Part shown: positions 32,706 through 44,385 of the stretch, piece after piece
Layout: each line of letters starts with the position of its first letter
How positions within the stretch are numbered: position 1 is the stretch's first letter
Assembly: GCA_028571685.1 (NCBI GenBank)
Contig: CM053143.1
Span: 135,628,829 to 135,692,828 of the forward strand
Length of the DNA stretch: 64,000 nucleotides
From: Heterohyrax brucei
Lineage: Eukaryota > Chordata > Mammalia > Hyracoidea > Procaviidae
Reading direction: 5' to 3'
Notes under the pieces: model-generated
Databases searched by the model: none
What the model saw: the letters and a program-made list of their open reading frames with translations, nothing else
Told to the model about the DNA's origin: nothing
Made by a program: the position numbers and the translations under genes

Positions 32706-34645
32706 ACAGGGCACTTCAAAGACACTGTAAGAGGAAGGGGCTTCCATTCCTTGATCCAGCATCGTGTGCCCTTCTGTCTTACAGGATCCAGTGGTGTGTA
32801 GGAGGCCACAGTGTCTCTCACCCTCCAGCCAGTTTTGCTGATATCCCCTAGATAAACTTTCCGCAGATCAGCTCTGCTCTGCTGACACGCTCTAATTTCC
32901 ATAGGCCTTTCCTGTACACAAACTCGGGCCTACCCATACCCATACACAGAAGCTGCATGCTAGCTCAGGTTTGCAAATCCTCTGCCTAGTTTCTTCGCCT
33001 CCAGCATTCTGTATATTCCTGTGGCAGTCATCCCCCAAGTCTGCCCAGCTTCATGGGCATATAACCTGTGCAGTTATACAAAACGTCATGCTCAGAAGGG
33101 CACCTTTGCTTAGTGCTCTGCTGTTACTGTCTTGCAATGCTGAATAATGTTTTAATAAGGTGCCTTGAACTTTCATTGAGTGCCAAGACTCACAAAGTTT
33201 GTAGCCAGTCCTGCCCTCAGCACTGAACCTTACTTTTGGTCAGAAGCCTTTGTCCACATTCTCAGTTTTGTCCTTTTTCACACTTTCTCAGTCTTAGGGG
33301 TGGTAAGTATTTTAGGTATTTATTACTCAGTATTTTTTTAGAGGCCTTTTCTACCCTCTTTAGAAAATAACTAGTTAGTTAATAATTCCTTATGTTAAGT
33401 TACTCCTGGTGTAGCTTCTGTCTTTCCCTGTGCCCTGACAGACAAATTGCCTGAATGAGCGCCTGTGAAAATTCACTGATACACTTCACATAATAATGAA
33501 AGTAGTATTAATGCCTGATATTTAGTAAGTGTTAATAGATGCAGTTATTAGCCATTACGATTACCCTATTTTATGAAAATAACACATGCCTTTCGGGTTT
33601 GTTTGCCAGCAGAACACTCCCTTGCTAGATATTTTCTTCTGAGATATTTTCTTGTGCAACATGCAAATTTTTTACAGCAGCATGAGGAAAAAGATTGACA
33701 CGGTGGCATTCGTGAGGGTGCCACATGCAGGGAGGACATGGGGATGGGGGTAAATACAGACAGCGCACTTTGGGTAAACACACAGTATCTCTCTACATTA
33801 TTTTTCATAATAGCCAAGGGTAACTCCCCCACCAGTTGTCCTGTGACAGTATACCACTCTTGGGAAAATACACATTGCTCACCATCCCTAGAAACTCACT
33901 CCAAACTGTCACCTTTGAACAGGAGGTACAGGGGAACCTTGTCACTAAAATTCGCTTGTAATCTCAAAATCATTGCTCGTGGTGCTTTCACGATCCCCCA
34001 CAGACAGGCACGTACACAGAGCTGTGAGAAACTCTGGTCACTCACCAGCTGAAACTGAACAAGGCTGGTTCCTCTTTGCTAACTCAGTGTTCACGATGAC
34101 TTTACAGGCCATAATTACCAACGACAATTAGAATCAACTGCAGTTGGGCATTGCCCTGCTTGGGCAAGCTTGGAAGGGACATGGACAAGGCTTAGTCTCT
34201 AGGTCCTGCTGTTCCCTTGACTCTTTCCACTCCTGTTTATTAGCATCATTTGCTCACCATCTTCATCCTCCATGACAACAAAAGGACGAGATTGCTCGGC
34301 ATTCTTCCTACAGACCACTCCGTTCTGGGCAAGGTTTAGAATTTTAATCCAGTTCCTACTGGATTTCAAAGCCAGTGTATACAGACAACCATTTTCCAAA
34401 GTATGTTTCAAAAACCAGTAATGCCATAGAAAGTTGAAACTCAATAGTTGTCATTTTTTTACTTTTGGTAAAAATATAACAACAAAACATACACACAGTG
34501 AACAATGTTTATACGAGTAGCGTAATGGCAAAAGTTAACTTATTTCACACTGTGTCACCATTGTCACTGTCTGTAACCATATTTTTTCTCCACCATTAAC
34601 TTAAGCTTTTTGCTCCTTAAAGTCATCATCTGTATTCAGGACTAC
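32706..34645. other. mostly unassigned, with one probable old repeat
   Basis: 32706-33055 is GC-richer with no named repeat. 33060-33230 ('ttagtgctctgctgttactg', 'caatgctgaataatgtttta') resembles an old mammalian repeat I cannot name. 33540-34440 holds 60-104 codon frames in both strands without recognised homology. 34200-34440 may be part of an LTR. Confidence 0.3.
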
Positions 34646-34802
34646 TTCAGTATACTAATTAAGAGCTATGACTTCTAATCAAAAAATGTTGGCAGTCCAA
34701 ATCCACCCACTGCTTCTTGGAAACACTATGGGGCACTCCTACTCTGTCCTATAGGGTCACTGAGAGTTGGAAACAACTTGACAGCAATCGGTTTGTTTTT
34801 TT
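34646..34802 (+). mobile_element. AfroSINE (short type)
   Basis: 'ttaagagctatgacttctaa', 'aaacactatggggcactcct' and 'tcctatagggtcactgagag', with the tail 'aatcggtttgttttt'. Confidence 0.9.
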
Positions 34803-34944
34803 GAGAGGGGGCAAGGGTTATCATTTTGACCTCATATAGATAATTCTGAAAAAGAGCATTATGTTCAAGGCAAACATTATTAATTGATCTCAACTGATCT
34901 TTAGTTTAAAAATGATTTCATTGTATGGTTTCAGTTCAAGATTT

Positions 34945-35178
34945 AAGAATGGCTACCTTATTCATTGTACAGTTTTCACATGCATATGAAGTTATTGAAA
35001 ATACCACTGCTTTGGGTAGGTGCGCTTTAGTCCTCCAACTGGTATGTTTGCTTTTTGAACACTTTTATACAGATTTTTTGTGTCAGGTCTGAGTAATGCA
35101 ATACACTGATTCCTTGAGTGCTGCTTCTGTAGGCATTAATTGTGTATCCAAGTAAAATATGTAACTAAATACCTCATG
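34945..35178 (-). mobile_element. RTE LINE fragment
   Basis: Minus-strand RT region: 'ttattcattgtacagttttc', 'acatgcatatgaagttattg' and 'gtgtatccaagtaaaatatg'. Confidence 0.75.
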
Positions 35179-35522
35179 GGATTCAGTTTCTTTGTTCAAA
35201 CACTTAAGATCATGGTTTTGTGGCTCTATCCACTCAGTTGATCTGATGCCGTCTTTAGAGTCTCTGTTTCACATATTAGCTCAATGAGTCACAACTGGGT
35301 TCTTAAAAGCTTGCCAGTGGCTATCCAACATAAAATTGTTCTCTATTCTCCTGAAGCAACAGATGAAGGATACCTAGGAATCACAGAAGGGAAGAAATGG
35401 ATTGTCCTCAACTACCATTGCTGAACATTTAGATCAAGGACCTAACTGATGGATCCTGATCAAAAGAAGCAAAAAGTATCAAACAAAATTTCAAATTCTC
35501 GTGGAAACCAGAATAAGACCAA
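35179..35522 (+). mobile_element. L1 3'-UTR fragment (probable)
   Basis: 'ttcttaaaagcttgccagtg' and 'gctatccaacataaaattgt' lead to 'gatggatcctgatcaaaaga' and 'caaattctcgtggaaaccag'. This is the motif order I recall for afrotherian L1 3' UTRs. No A tail, so it is truncated at both ends. Confidence 0.5.
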
Positions 35523-35524
35523 AG

Positions 35525-35912
35525 AAGAGACGCCTTTGAATTACGGTGTTGACTTAGAATATTGACTATACTATGGACTGTGTCAGAAGAATGAACGAAT
35601 CTGTCCTGGAAGAAGTATAGCTGGAATATTCCATGCAAGAGAGGATGGAGAGACTCTGTCTCTCATGCTTTGGACATATTATCAGTAGTGACTTGTTCCT
35701 GGAGAAGGACATCATCTTTGGCGAGGTAGAGGGTCAGTAACAAAGAGGAAGACTCTCAGTGAGGTGGACTGGCTCAGTGGCTATAACAATGGACTCAAAT
35801 ATAGCAGTGATTGCCTGGATGGTACAGGACCACACAGTGTTTCCTTCTGCTGTACATATGGTCACTATGTGTCAAAACCAACTCAAGAGCACCTAACTAC
35901 TTACTAGTATCA
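35525..35912 (+). mobile_element. RTE LINE 3' end
   Basis: 'gacgcctttgaattacggtg', 'gtcctggaagaagtatagct', 'ctggagaaggacatcatctt' and the end 'caactcaagagcacctaact'. Confidence 0.85.
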
Positions 35913-35931
35913 AGAGCTACTGCCTTTTGCC

Positions 35932-35952
35932 TTTTTTTTTTTTTTTTTTTTT
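35932..35952. repeat. poly(T) tract
   Basis: A 21 bp T run with no element joined to it that I recognise. Confidence 0.9.
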
Positions 35953-36574
35953 GGCGGCTTTGAGAGCCAATACTTTTAAATCTTGTTCAAATATGGTAGG
36001 GAAACTCTGAGTTAAGTAGAGTTATTTCGGTTTTGCTTTTTTTATTTTCTAACTTTTTTTTTAATTGCAAGATAGTTTTGAGATCTTAATAAACCAAGTA
36101 TTGGGTGAATCTCTAACAAGGTATATTATAGAGTATCTCTCAATTCATCTGATCGTAACAACTTTTATACGAGGATCTAGGATATTGACTCTGTTCCAGC
36201 AACCACTCTTTCAAACACAGCCTGAATCTCTGCTGTCAGAGACACAAGTAGAATTGATATTATGATCAGAGTGAGCTGTTACGTTTACAAGCTTTGTATC
36301 TGTGCATCAGTGAGGTTCAAATGCGTCAATAAACAGCAAGTTAGGCCCTATTCTTGCTGTCTAATGCACTGTAGAGGGGACCACTTTAAGCCAAATAACA
36401 AAAAATGTACCATTCACTGAAATAAATGAGTATAATAAATTAGCAACTGATTCTCAAGTGATCTGGAAGTTGTTCAGATTTTAGTTTTACCATTTAGTTT
36501 TGGTTTTGTTTGTTTTTTACTATAATTATAACATTTTTGTGAACTTACGATTAAAAAACAAATAACACTCCCTT
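35953..36574. other. AT-rich unassigned sequence
   Basis: No repeat or gene. The frame at 36065-36265 has no homologue that I know. Confidence 0.4.
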
Positions 36575-36795
36575 AAAAAAACTAAACAATTTGTCATCCA
36601 GTCAGTTCTGACTTACAGCAACCCTACAGGATAGAGTAGAATTGTTCCATAAAGTTTCCAAGTTTCCAAGGCTGTGAATCTTTATGGAAGCAAAGTGCCG
36701 CATCTTTTTCCCTGACAGCAGCTAGTAGCTTTGCACTGCTGACTTTTTGGTTCATAGCTATGTATTGAATCAATGCACCACCAGGGCTCCTTGTT
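36575..36795 (-). mobile_element. AfroSINE (long type)
   Basis: 'cagcaaccctacaggataga', 'gctgtgaatctttatggaag', 'gcactgctgactttttggtt' and 'aatgcaccaccagggctcct'. Confidence 0.9.
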
Positions 36796-36814
36796 TATAT
36801 AAACAGTAGTAGAC

Positions 36815-37350
36815 ACGCTACATTGGGAAAATCTGTCACAAAGGACCTCTTCAAAGAGTTAAAAAGTAAAGATGTCACCATGAAAACTAAGGTGCACTTG
36901 ACCCACACCATGGTATTTTCAACCACATTGCATGTTTTTAAAAGCTGGACACGAGTAAAGAAGACAGAAGAATAATAAATGCCTTTGAATTGTGGTGTTG
37001 TAGAATGCTGAGTGTACTACAGACCACCAAAAGAACCAACAGATCTATTCTGGAAGAAGTTCGACCAGAGGGCTCACTGGAAGAAAAAATGGCAAGACTG
37101 CATCTTACAGACTTCGCATATGTTGTCAGGAGGGATCAGCCCCTAGAGAAGGGCATCATGCTTGGTAGAGTGGAGGGTCAGTGAAAAGAGGAAGACTCTC
37201 AACAAAATGGACTGACGCAGTGGCTCCAACAATGGGTTTAGGGATAAAAACCATTGTGAGCATGCCACAAGACTAGGCAGTGTTTCATTCTGCTGTGCAT
37301 AGCATTGCTATGCATCAGAACTGACTTTGACAGCACCTAACAGCAACAGA
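36815..37350 (+). mobile_element. RTE LINE 3' third
   Basis: Starts in late RT ('acattgggaaaatctgtcac', 'aaactaaggtgcacttgacc') and runs to the end 'gacagcacctaacagcaaca'. The frame at 36990-37184 is its decayed C-terminus. Confidence 0.9.
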
Positions 37351-37351
37351 A

Positions 37352-37392
37352 TAATTTGGTTACACAACATGAAGAACGTAATCAGTGTCACT
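37352..37392 (+). mobile_element. LINE 3'-tail-like repeat scrap
   Basis: 'ggttacacaacatgaagaac' and 'gtaatcagtgtcact' match part of 11475-11705 and again follow an RTE end directly. Confidence 0.45.
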
Positions 37393-37526
37393 AGCTTACT
37401 GTGGACACTGATTTTGTGTATTTAATCCATCAACAGCTGCCACCAGACTTTAGTGAAACACATGAAGTTTCTGCTGCCATCTTAGAAGCTTAGCTTCAAT
37501 TTTGTGGTGCAAACTAAGATTTTTTT

Positions 37527-37942
37527 TTTTGTTTTAATTTTGCAGTATTATGCTAGTATCTTCCAGTAGGCATCATCTTAGTTTGCTTGACACTAGAACA
37601 ATAGGGAAGCGTTAAAATGCCAAACGCTTGTTCGTAAAGTCAGAGAGAGATTTTTAATGCTTTCTGTTCTCCATAAAAAGTGAAATATTGCTACTACTCA
37701 CTTGCTGTGTGGCCTTTGAGGAGTTACACAACCACCCTCTGTAAAAGTCTTGGAAGACTTTTGCATTTTGAAGTGCTATGGCTTGAAAGCCAGGCATCAT
37801 TTCTTTCCCCAGCTACTAACTAGCTATGCCAGATCTCCCTCTGTGACTCTCATGCCAGCTCCCTAATGCAGTGACACTGAGCACCCAGCTACATGCTGAA
37901 ATCTAGTAGTAGTTCCCCACTGCCCTTAACCAAGAAGTTGGC
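37527..37942 (+). repeat. large inverted repeat, left arm
   Basis: Its reverse complement matches 39262-39668 over its length with no large gap. Anchor blocks are ttttgttttaattttg, tcttccagtaggcatc, 'aaaaagtgaaatattgct', 'tgtgtggcctttgaggagtt', 'gcattttgaa', 'agctggcatgagag'-complement, and cttaaccaagaagtt. I estimate roughly 80% identity by eye. It includes a MIR core ('cttgctgtgtggcctttgag'). Confidence 0.85.
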
Positions 37943-38057
37943 CTACATTCGTTGTTGATCTTAGCTGCTGTTGAATCAGCCCTTGCTTTATGTGATTTCA
38001 CCACATCCAGAATCAACAAGACAGCAGTGGGTTTGGTTTTTGGTTTAGTAATAACAA

Positions 38058-38240
38058 AGGAAACCCTGGTAGTATAATGGTTAAATGCTACAGCTACTAA
38101 CCAAAAAGGTCTGTAGTTTGAATCCACCAGGTCCTCATTGGAAATTGTATACGGCAGCTCGAATCTGTCCTACAGGGTCTCTATGAGTTGGAATTGACTA
38201 AGGGGCAACAGGTTTGTTTTGGGTTTGGGTTTGGGTTTTC
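38058..38240 (+). mobile_element. AfroSINE (short type)
   Basis: 'gaaaccctggtagtataatg', 'tcctacagggtctctatgag' and the tail of gggttt units. A 3' scrap of another copy ('acagcagtgggtttgg') lies just before it at about 38021-38050. Confidence 0.9.
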
Positions 38241-38319
38241 TAGAATTACTGAGTATACTAGCATTCATCATATTATATAAAATAACCATTAAAAGTCATA
38301 TTTAATAGTGATTTAATTG

Positions 38320-38452
38320 CATTGAGGCCACAATTATTCTTTATGGAGCCAGATCACCAGGTCTTTTTTCCTATGGAGTGGCTGGTTGGGTTCAGCCATC
38401 AATCTTTCCGTAGCAACCAAGTGTTTAACCATTGTCCCATCAGAGTTCAGAT
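38320..38452 (-). mobile_element. AfroSINE fragment (long type)
   Basis: 'attctttatggagccagatc', 'accaggtcttttttcctatg' and 'aaccaagtgtttaaccattg'. Confidence 0.75.
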
Positions 38453-38642
38453 TAAGGGATAAACTAAAAATATCTAGCAGGCCAGTCCCTGCTTGGACTC
38501 CAAAGTGCCCTGATGGGCTGGAAGTCATCACCAGCTGGTGGCTCCCTTGGAGCAGCCCCTCACCCCACAAGCAGCAGCTCTGGCACAGGGTAGCACCTAT
38601 TCACCTTTATAATATCATCTCCTCCTACTTAACAGTGTTTGC

Positions 38643-38735
38643 TCTGCACTTTGGAGTCCCTGAGTGGTACAAAGAGCTGATGTGCTCAGCTGCTAACCTG
38701 AAAAGGTAGACGTTCAAGTCCACTCATGCTTGAGT
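38643..38735 (+). mobile_element. AfroSINE head fragment
   Basis: 'ggagtccctgagtggtacaa' and 'cagctgctaacctgaaaagg', with 'gttcaagtccactcatgctt' as the B-box region. Confidence 0.65.
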
Positions 38736-39261
38736 TGCAAAAGTGGATGTAGCCTTCTATAGTCATGCTTGAGATAAACCTTCCAGGAATCAAACCCAGG
38801 TTTCCCGCAGAGAAGACAATGTCTCTGTAACAAACTGAAACACAGTTCTTGCCAAGTCAACTTTTGCAAAAGAAACAAGAAAGGAAAATGTACTGATAGC
38901 AAATATCTCAATCACTGAGCTTTTAAGAAAGAATTTAATGAATCTCCTATTGCAAATAATGTACAATAAAAAGGACTTTTGAACCTTCTCCAGTGATTTT
39001 AGTTGAAGAGAGAAATGTAATCCTAAGGAACAATATTCAAGGCAACTTGTCCACCAAGATGTTATTATTCATTACATTCACCAGTGTGTACTTGGAGCCT
39101 GCACAGATCATGACCTACATGAAGCAAATCCCAGAGTATCCTTTCTCGGAACCAAAAATACCTGGCTGCTTTTAAAACTAAATTGACAGAAGCTACAATG
39201 ATAATAACTTCAATTTTGAAATATGGGAATAATTTACAATTCAGTTGCCCATTGAACGTAT

Positions 39262-39668
39262 GCTAACTTCTTGGTTAAGTACTGTTGGAGACTGCAACTA
39301 GATTTCAGTTTGTAGCTGAGTGCTGAGTGTCACTGCATTGGGGAGCTGGCATGAGAGGGAGACCTGGCATAGCTAGTTAGGAGGAAGGAAGAGAGATGAT
39401 GCCTGGCCTTCAAACCATAGCATTTCAAAATGCAAAAGTCTTCCAAGACTTTTACAGAGGGTGGTTGTGTAACTCCTCAAAGGCCACACAGCAAGTGAGT
39501 AGTAGCAATATTTCACTTTTTATAGAGAATGGGAAGCAGCAATTTCTTTCTCTGAGTTTACGAACAGGCTTCTGTCATTTTAGTGTTTCTCTACCGTCTA
39601 GTATCAGTCAAACTAAGACGATGCCTACTGGAAGATGATAACACAACACTTCAAAATTAAAACAAAAT
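39262..39668 (-). repeat. large inverted repeat, right arm
   Basis: The inverted partner of 37527-37942. The 80-codon frame at 39396-39638 lies within it. The left arm has no matching long frame, so coding is unlikely. Confidence 0.85.
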
Positions 39669-40069
39669 AGTTGTCATACCTTCATTAAAATTTATATGCA
39701 CATGTATGTATACACATATACAATTTATATCTGTATTTATATAGACATATATATTCATCTCCTTTTTTTTTCTCTCTCTCTCTCTACCTTTCTGCTATTA
39801 CCCTGAAGTATCTGAACAAAGTTATTCTGAATGATTCCACATAGGCTAGACACTGTGGTAGTTAAAGACAGCCCTGTTGGTTACGTAGTACGGAAAGAGA
39901 CAGGCCAGACTAATGCCTGCCATGGGCATGAGATTAATCCAGGTGCCATAACTGATAGAAGTTAAGACTCCAAGGTCTTTACCCCACAAAAATCTAACAA
40001 CTTAAAATTAGACAATGCAAACACTAATATTCTGATCTTTTCTCTCCTGTAGAAAACAACATTAAAACA
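39669..40069. other. unassigned, with low-complexity TA and CT stretches
   Basis: 39690-39760 is alternating TA/CA-like and 39764-39786 is T then CT-rich. No gene. Confidence 0.6.
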
Positions 40070-40127
40070 GTCACCATGTGGCAGTCATTGTCCTAAATAG
40101 TTCGCATGTGTTAACTCATTACTGCCG
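40070..40127 (-). mobile_element. MIR remnant, left part
   Basis: 'cctaaatagttcgcatgtgt' and 'taactcatta' fit the MIR 3' part in minus orientation. The rest follows the inserted SINE at 40422. Confidence 0.5.
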
Positions 40128-40421
40128 CTTTTGTTAGCTGCCATCGAGTTTGCCCCCTACTCCAGGCAGCTCTATCTGCACAACATCAGAATGTTATGAT
40201 CCACAGGGTTTTCACTGGCTGATTTTCAGAAGGAGATCACTTGGCTTTTCTTCCTAGTCTGTCTTAGTCTAGAAGCCCCACAGTTCAGCATCTTTGCAAC
40301 ATGCAAGCTTCCACTGACAGCTAGGTGGTGACTCCTCTTAAAGTGCACTGGTAGGGGATCAAACCCAGATGTCCCTCAGAGAAGGGACAATTCCACCACT
40401 GAACTAACACTGCCCTCATAA
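40128..40421 (-). mobile_element. tRNA-Gly-type SINE inserted in MIR
   Basis: On the minus strand: ggcagtgttagttcagtggt, gaattgtcccttctctgagg, then tgggtttgatcccc as B box. The body has 'cacagggttttcactggctg' (plus view), and the 3' end 'gttagctgccatcgagttt'. Confidence 0.85.
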
Positions 40422-40595
40422 ACTCTTTCAGTCCTCCCAAAATCTCTAAGAAGTGGGTACCACTAATTTCCTTATTTTCCAGATACAAAAACAAGGTCAA
40501 ATAGGCTAAATAAATTGCTTGCGATTACCCAGCATGTAAATAAAAGAGCCTGGATTCAAATCCAAGAAGTACATTGTCAGCATCCTTTTTCTTAA
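40422..40595 (-). mobile_element. MIR remnant, right part
   Basis: 'taatttccttattttccaga', 'ataaattgcttgcgattacc' and 'agagcctggattcaaatcca' match the MIR core in minus orientation. Confidence 0.65.
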
Positions 40596-41411
40596 CACCT
40601 GAGCCATCATGTGATTAAGAAGTGGAGTAGAGAGAGCCCAGTGAGTTAATGAGAACTGGTGGTTGAAAAGCCCTAGACAAGAACAGTGCATTCGTCAGAA
40701 CACATTCCGTTACAGAGGAAGGGAAATGAACTAAATAAACACCATAAGCAAAAAAAAAAAAAAAAGGATGAATTAATTCATGTAAATAACATACATAGAA
40801 GTTGCTATATTCAAACACAGTAGGATCAAGTAACGAAAATTATGTCATCATCTCTCACATGCCCCACGTCTAATCTTGATTTTCTCTATGTAATCTCTTA
40901 ACCATTATTGCAAAACTGTATATGAATTTCTTCAGTGCAAACAAGGAAATTGGACAGGGGCAATTCGAAAAACTCTCAAAAGCATGTCTAATGTCTACAA
41001 CACTCCATTTCAAAAGCCAATGGAAAAAAGAATGTATCTTTCCAAAACTCCGTGCATGCATCCCATGGAAGGATTGTGATTGGCTCTGCATGGGTCATCC
41101 CAGACCAGTTATTCTGTCTAGAAGAATGGAGAATTAAATTTGCCCAGGCCTTAGTTACGTGTTCACACTAGTAAGAAAAATCAAACAAACAAACCACAAA
41201 AAAAAAAAATGGGCAAATAAGAGAAAAGTTACCTGTTCACCTAAAACAATAGCATACTAATCTCCATTACAAATAAGGTATGGAATCCATTGGTTGGAGA
41301 CATGGGACGCTACAGCAGGCCCAGTAATTTGGCTTAGCTGAGGCAAATGATTAACTTTCAAACTGGCCTTAATAAAAATCACAAGAATAAACACATTTAC
41401 ATTTTACAGCT
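40596..41411. other. unassigned sequence
   Basis: No repeat recognised apart from A runs near 40750 and 41198. Frames at 40922-41137 (+) and 40870-41091 (-) overlap antisense to each other and have no known homologue. Confidence 0.4.
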
Positions 41412-41585
41412 GAAAAATGTGGTACAGTGGGTAAGTGATCAGCTGCTAACAGAAATGTCAGTGGTTGGATCCCACCACAGCTCTGTGGAAGAAAGATTAC
41501 AATCGATACCATAAAGATTACATCCTTAGAAACTCTACGGGAGTCATTAATAGAAGGAATCGACTTGACAGCAATGGGTGTTAAA
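41412..41585 (+). mobile_element. AfroSINE (long type)
   Basis: 'aaatgtggtacagtgggtaa', 'gtggttggatcccaccacag', 'ataccataaagattacatcc' and 'aatcgacttgacagcaatgg'. Confidence 0.8.
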
Positions 41586-42189
41586 GTTGAAAAAGCATTT
41601 TCTACCCCAGTACTTTCTTCATAAAATGACTCACTTTGTTTTCACTCATTCCATAAGAAGATTGCCTCTCACTTGCTGTCATCTTTCCAGAGATTGCTCT
41701 AAGAAATATTGATGAGAATGTGTACTGTTTCTTCTATTCTAATCTAGCTTTATAACATATGGATGATACACGCACTCCAGAAGTTACATAGTTTGGGCTT
41801 GATCTCAACAAGTGCCCTTTAACACAATACCCTGAACTTCCCTTACCTAAAAAAATGCATCTATCAGCAAGCCATTAGTCAACATTTGAGAATCCACTGT
41901 TGGAATGCCCTGCTGACAAAGCTCAAGTACAATTTTTTCTAATGTCTGAAATGGGACTCATTAATCTCAGTGTATGAACTCGTACATACTATCAATGTGA
42001 GGTCAAGACCATAAAAAGAATGCTGGTATCAGAACTGTTTTGAATTTATATTGTAAACATGAAATGTCTCAACATGGAAAATGAGAACAAACTACAGGTT
42101 TGATTACTTTCCTATCAGTAAAAAGTTGAGAAATTTGGGATAGTCAACATAAATTCAAAACAGTAGTAAAATGAAATATTTATTTAGCT
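41586..42189. other. unassigned sequence
   Basis: Nothing coding or repeated was recognised in 600 bases. Confidence 0.4.
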
Positions 42190-42600
42190 TTGTAAGAAAC
42201 ATTTATTGAATGCTTGTCACAGCCCAGGCACTGTGCTTGCCACTGAATATAAAAATATAAATGACACAATCTGTGTACTAGAGGAATTTAGCATTTAGGG
42301 GAGGAGAAAGACAAATACATTTAATGACAATACATTTAACGATGATACATTTCATGACAATACTATGGAGCATGTGCTGAGCTAGAGGTAGACTCAGGGA
42401 AGTAAGAGAACACAGAGAAAATGAACTCAATCCAGTCTGGAGGTTAAATGCAGGCTTCCAAAACATTGTAATTCTTGAGGTAAACTCTGAAAGAAGGATA
42501 GGAATATCCAAGTGAAGAAAGGTAGGAAGTACATTCAGAGCAGAAGGAAAAACATTCACAAATGTACACTTAGAGGTGAAACCTGAATCTCAGACAAATG
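42190..42600 (+). mobile_element. L2-like or other ancient LINE remnant
   Basis: 'acatttattgaatgcttgtc', 'agcccaggcactgtgcttgc', 'tactagaggaatttagcatt' and 'agtctggaggttaaatgcag' follow the order of a widespread old mammalian repeat. Family assignment is unsure. A related piece is at 51755-51960. Confidence 0.4.
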
Positions 42601-43122
42601 GGCAGACAGCAGTACAAACAAAGTATATGAGAAAGACAGGAAAAGGAGCAGGATAGAAAAGGAACAGAGACGGAGAGAGGAACACACACCTTTGCCACGT
42701 GGTGTTCAACGTATCTGTGAACCATCCAAGGGTATCCAGCAAAACTACAAGCCTCATCCTCAAAGAAGAGTGAGAACTGCAAATTTGTAAAATATGAGAA
42801 ACAAGGGAAGATTTCACAAGTTTCAAATAAGAAAGCTCATAAGTCAAAAAATATATAAGAATAATAAGGATAAGATGGCTTAGACTGGTCAAAAAGCATC
42901 AGTGAAAGTTTGAGGAAATGGACTTCATGGGTGTAATTTCACACAAGCATGATAGAATCTGTTATTAAGTTGAAGGAGAAACTTTTTAAGGTCTTGAAAA
43001 GATTTATACGTATAGCTTTTGGCTTGGCTGGCTTTGTCACATGAAGTAAAATGGAATCAAATACATAAAAATCGTATCAGGTATTCATGAGAACAGAATT
43101 GGCAAGAGAACCACCAAACGTG
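42601..43122. other. purine-rich unassigned sequence
   Basis: It may continue the preceding repeat. Minus frames of 70 and 100 codons at 42570-42892 come from the purine bias and are not supported as genes. Confidence 0.35.
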
Positions 43123-43281
43123 CTCAAGCCTGTTGCTGTAGAGTTGATTCTGACACGTGGTGCCCTATAGGATACGGTGGAACTGCCCTATAGGGTTTCC
43201 AAGGATGGGCTGGTAAATTTGAACTGCTAATCTTTCAGTTAGCAGCTGTAGCTCTTAACCACTTGACCGCCGGGGCTCCAA
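43123..43281 (-). mobile_element. AfroSINE (short type)
   Basis: 'gttgctgtagagttgattct', 'ccctatagggtttccaagga' and 'ctttcagttagcagctgtag'. Confidence 0.9.
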
Positions 43282-43349
43282 CAGAGCTTAGTGACCACTA
43301 GGCTTAGAGTAAAAGAGAGTAAGCCTATTCAAGATGTTAACAGACTTTG

Positions 43350-43795
43350 GAGTCTTTGTTTGAGCTGCCTACAGCTGCTATAACAAATTACCACAAACCT
43401 GGTGGCTTAAAACAACAGATATTTCTTCTTTCACTGTTCTGGAAGTCAGACCTAGGAGATCAGTCTCACTGAGCTGAAATCAAGGTGCCAGCAGGGCCAC
43501 AGCTCTCCAGAAGTTCTCGGGTGAAATCTGTGCTTTGCCTCTTCCTGCTAATGACGGACATTCCTTGACTTGTAGAGGCATCACTTCTGTCTCTGCCACA
43601 ATGGTCACACAGCCTTCTCTCCTTGTGTCTGTCAAATCTCATTCACCTCCCTCGTATAAGGACACTTGCAGGTAGATTTAGGAACCACCTAGATAAGCCT
43701 CCATGTTAAAATCCTCGACGTGATCATGTCTACAAAGATCATTTGGCCTTATAAGGTAACATTTATAGGTCCCAGGGATTAGAGTCTGATTGGGT
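43350..43795 (-). mobile_element. MLT-like mammalian LTR remnant
   Basis: The minus-strand end reads as the complement of 'gctgctataacaaattacca', 'cctggtggcttaaaacaaca' and 'tcactgttctggaagtcaga', a strongly characteristic old mammalian LTR-like terminus. The other end is near 'ggtcccagggattagag'. Confidence 0.6.
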
Positions 43796-44385
43796 GATCA
43801 CCACTGAACCTACTATCTCCCAACCCCCTCACCTTTCTACAGGCAATTAACAGGCTGAGAACACAGCTTTGGCACCAAGAATAGAGTGCCAGTATTCTGA
43901 CTTCTCTCTTCAGAAGCAGCCAAGGACTGTAATGGAAAAAAATGATTGAGAAGGTAGGGAAAAGTCTCACAGAAGTAGGGTAAAAAGACAAGAGATGAAA
44001 AATAAGAGAGAAAAATATTAGGAAATTAGAGGAAAAAAAATGTACTGTAACAGGAGTTCCAGAAAACAAACTTGGAGAAATAGAAGTAAATTATCGGATG
44101 AATAATTCATGAACATTTCTCAGAATTTAAGGCTACAAGTCTCCAGGATGAAAGGAACTCTAAGATATACAGACACACTAAAGCACGTCATCACGAAATT
44201 TCAAAACATGAAGTTAAAAGAAGAGATTTGAGAAGCTTCCTAAGAAGGAAGAGCAGCTCATATGAAAACAATAGAAACCAGAATACCTTCAGACCTCTTA
44301 CAATAACACTGGAAATTGAGAGATAGTGAGAAAACATCTTCAAGGTTATGGAGGAAGATTATTTTTAACCATAATTCTGTCCATT
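43796..44385. other. A-rich sequence, possibly an old L1-related remnant
   Basis: 44150-44390 ('cacactaaagcacgtcatca', 'atagaaaccagaataccttc', 'aaaacatcttcaaggttatg') recalls a segment common in old L1-associated repeats. Weak. Confidence 0.3.

Larger units (their letters stand above)
37943..39261. other. spacer of the inverted repeat
   Basis: 1319 bp, mostly SINE insertions (38058-38240, 38320-38452, 38643-38735) and unassigned sequence. It is not palindromic itself, apart from opposed SINEs. Confidence 0.6.

Noticed and set aside
38215-38236. Telomere-like gggttt units
   Set aside because: This is the usual T/G-rich tail of an AfroSINE.
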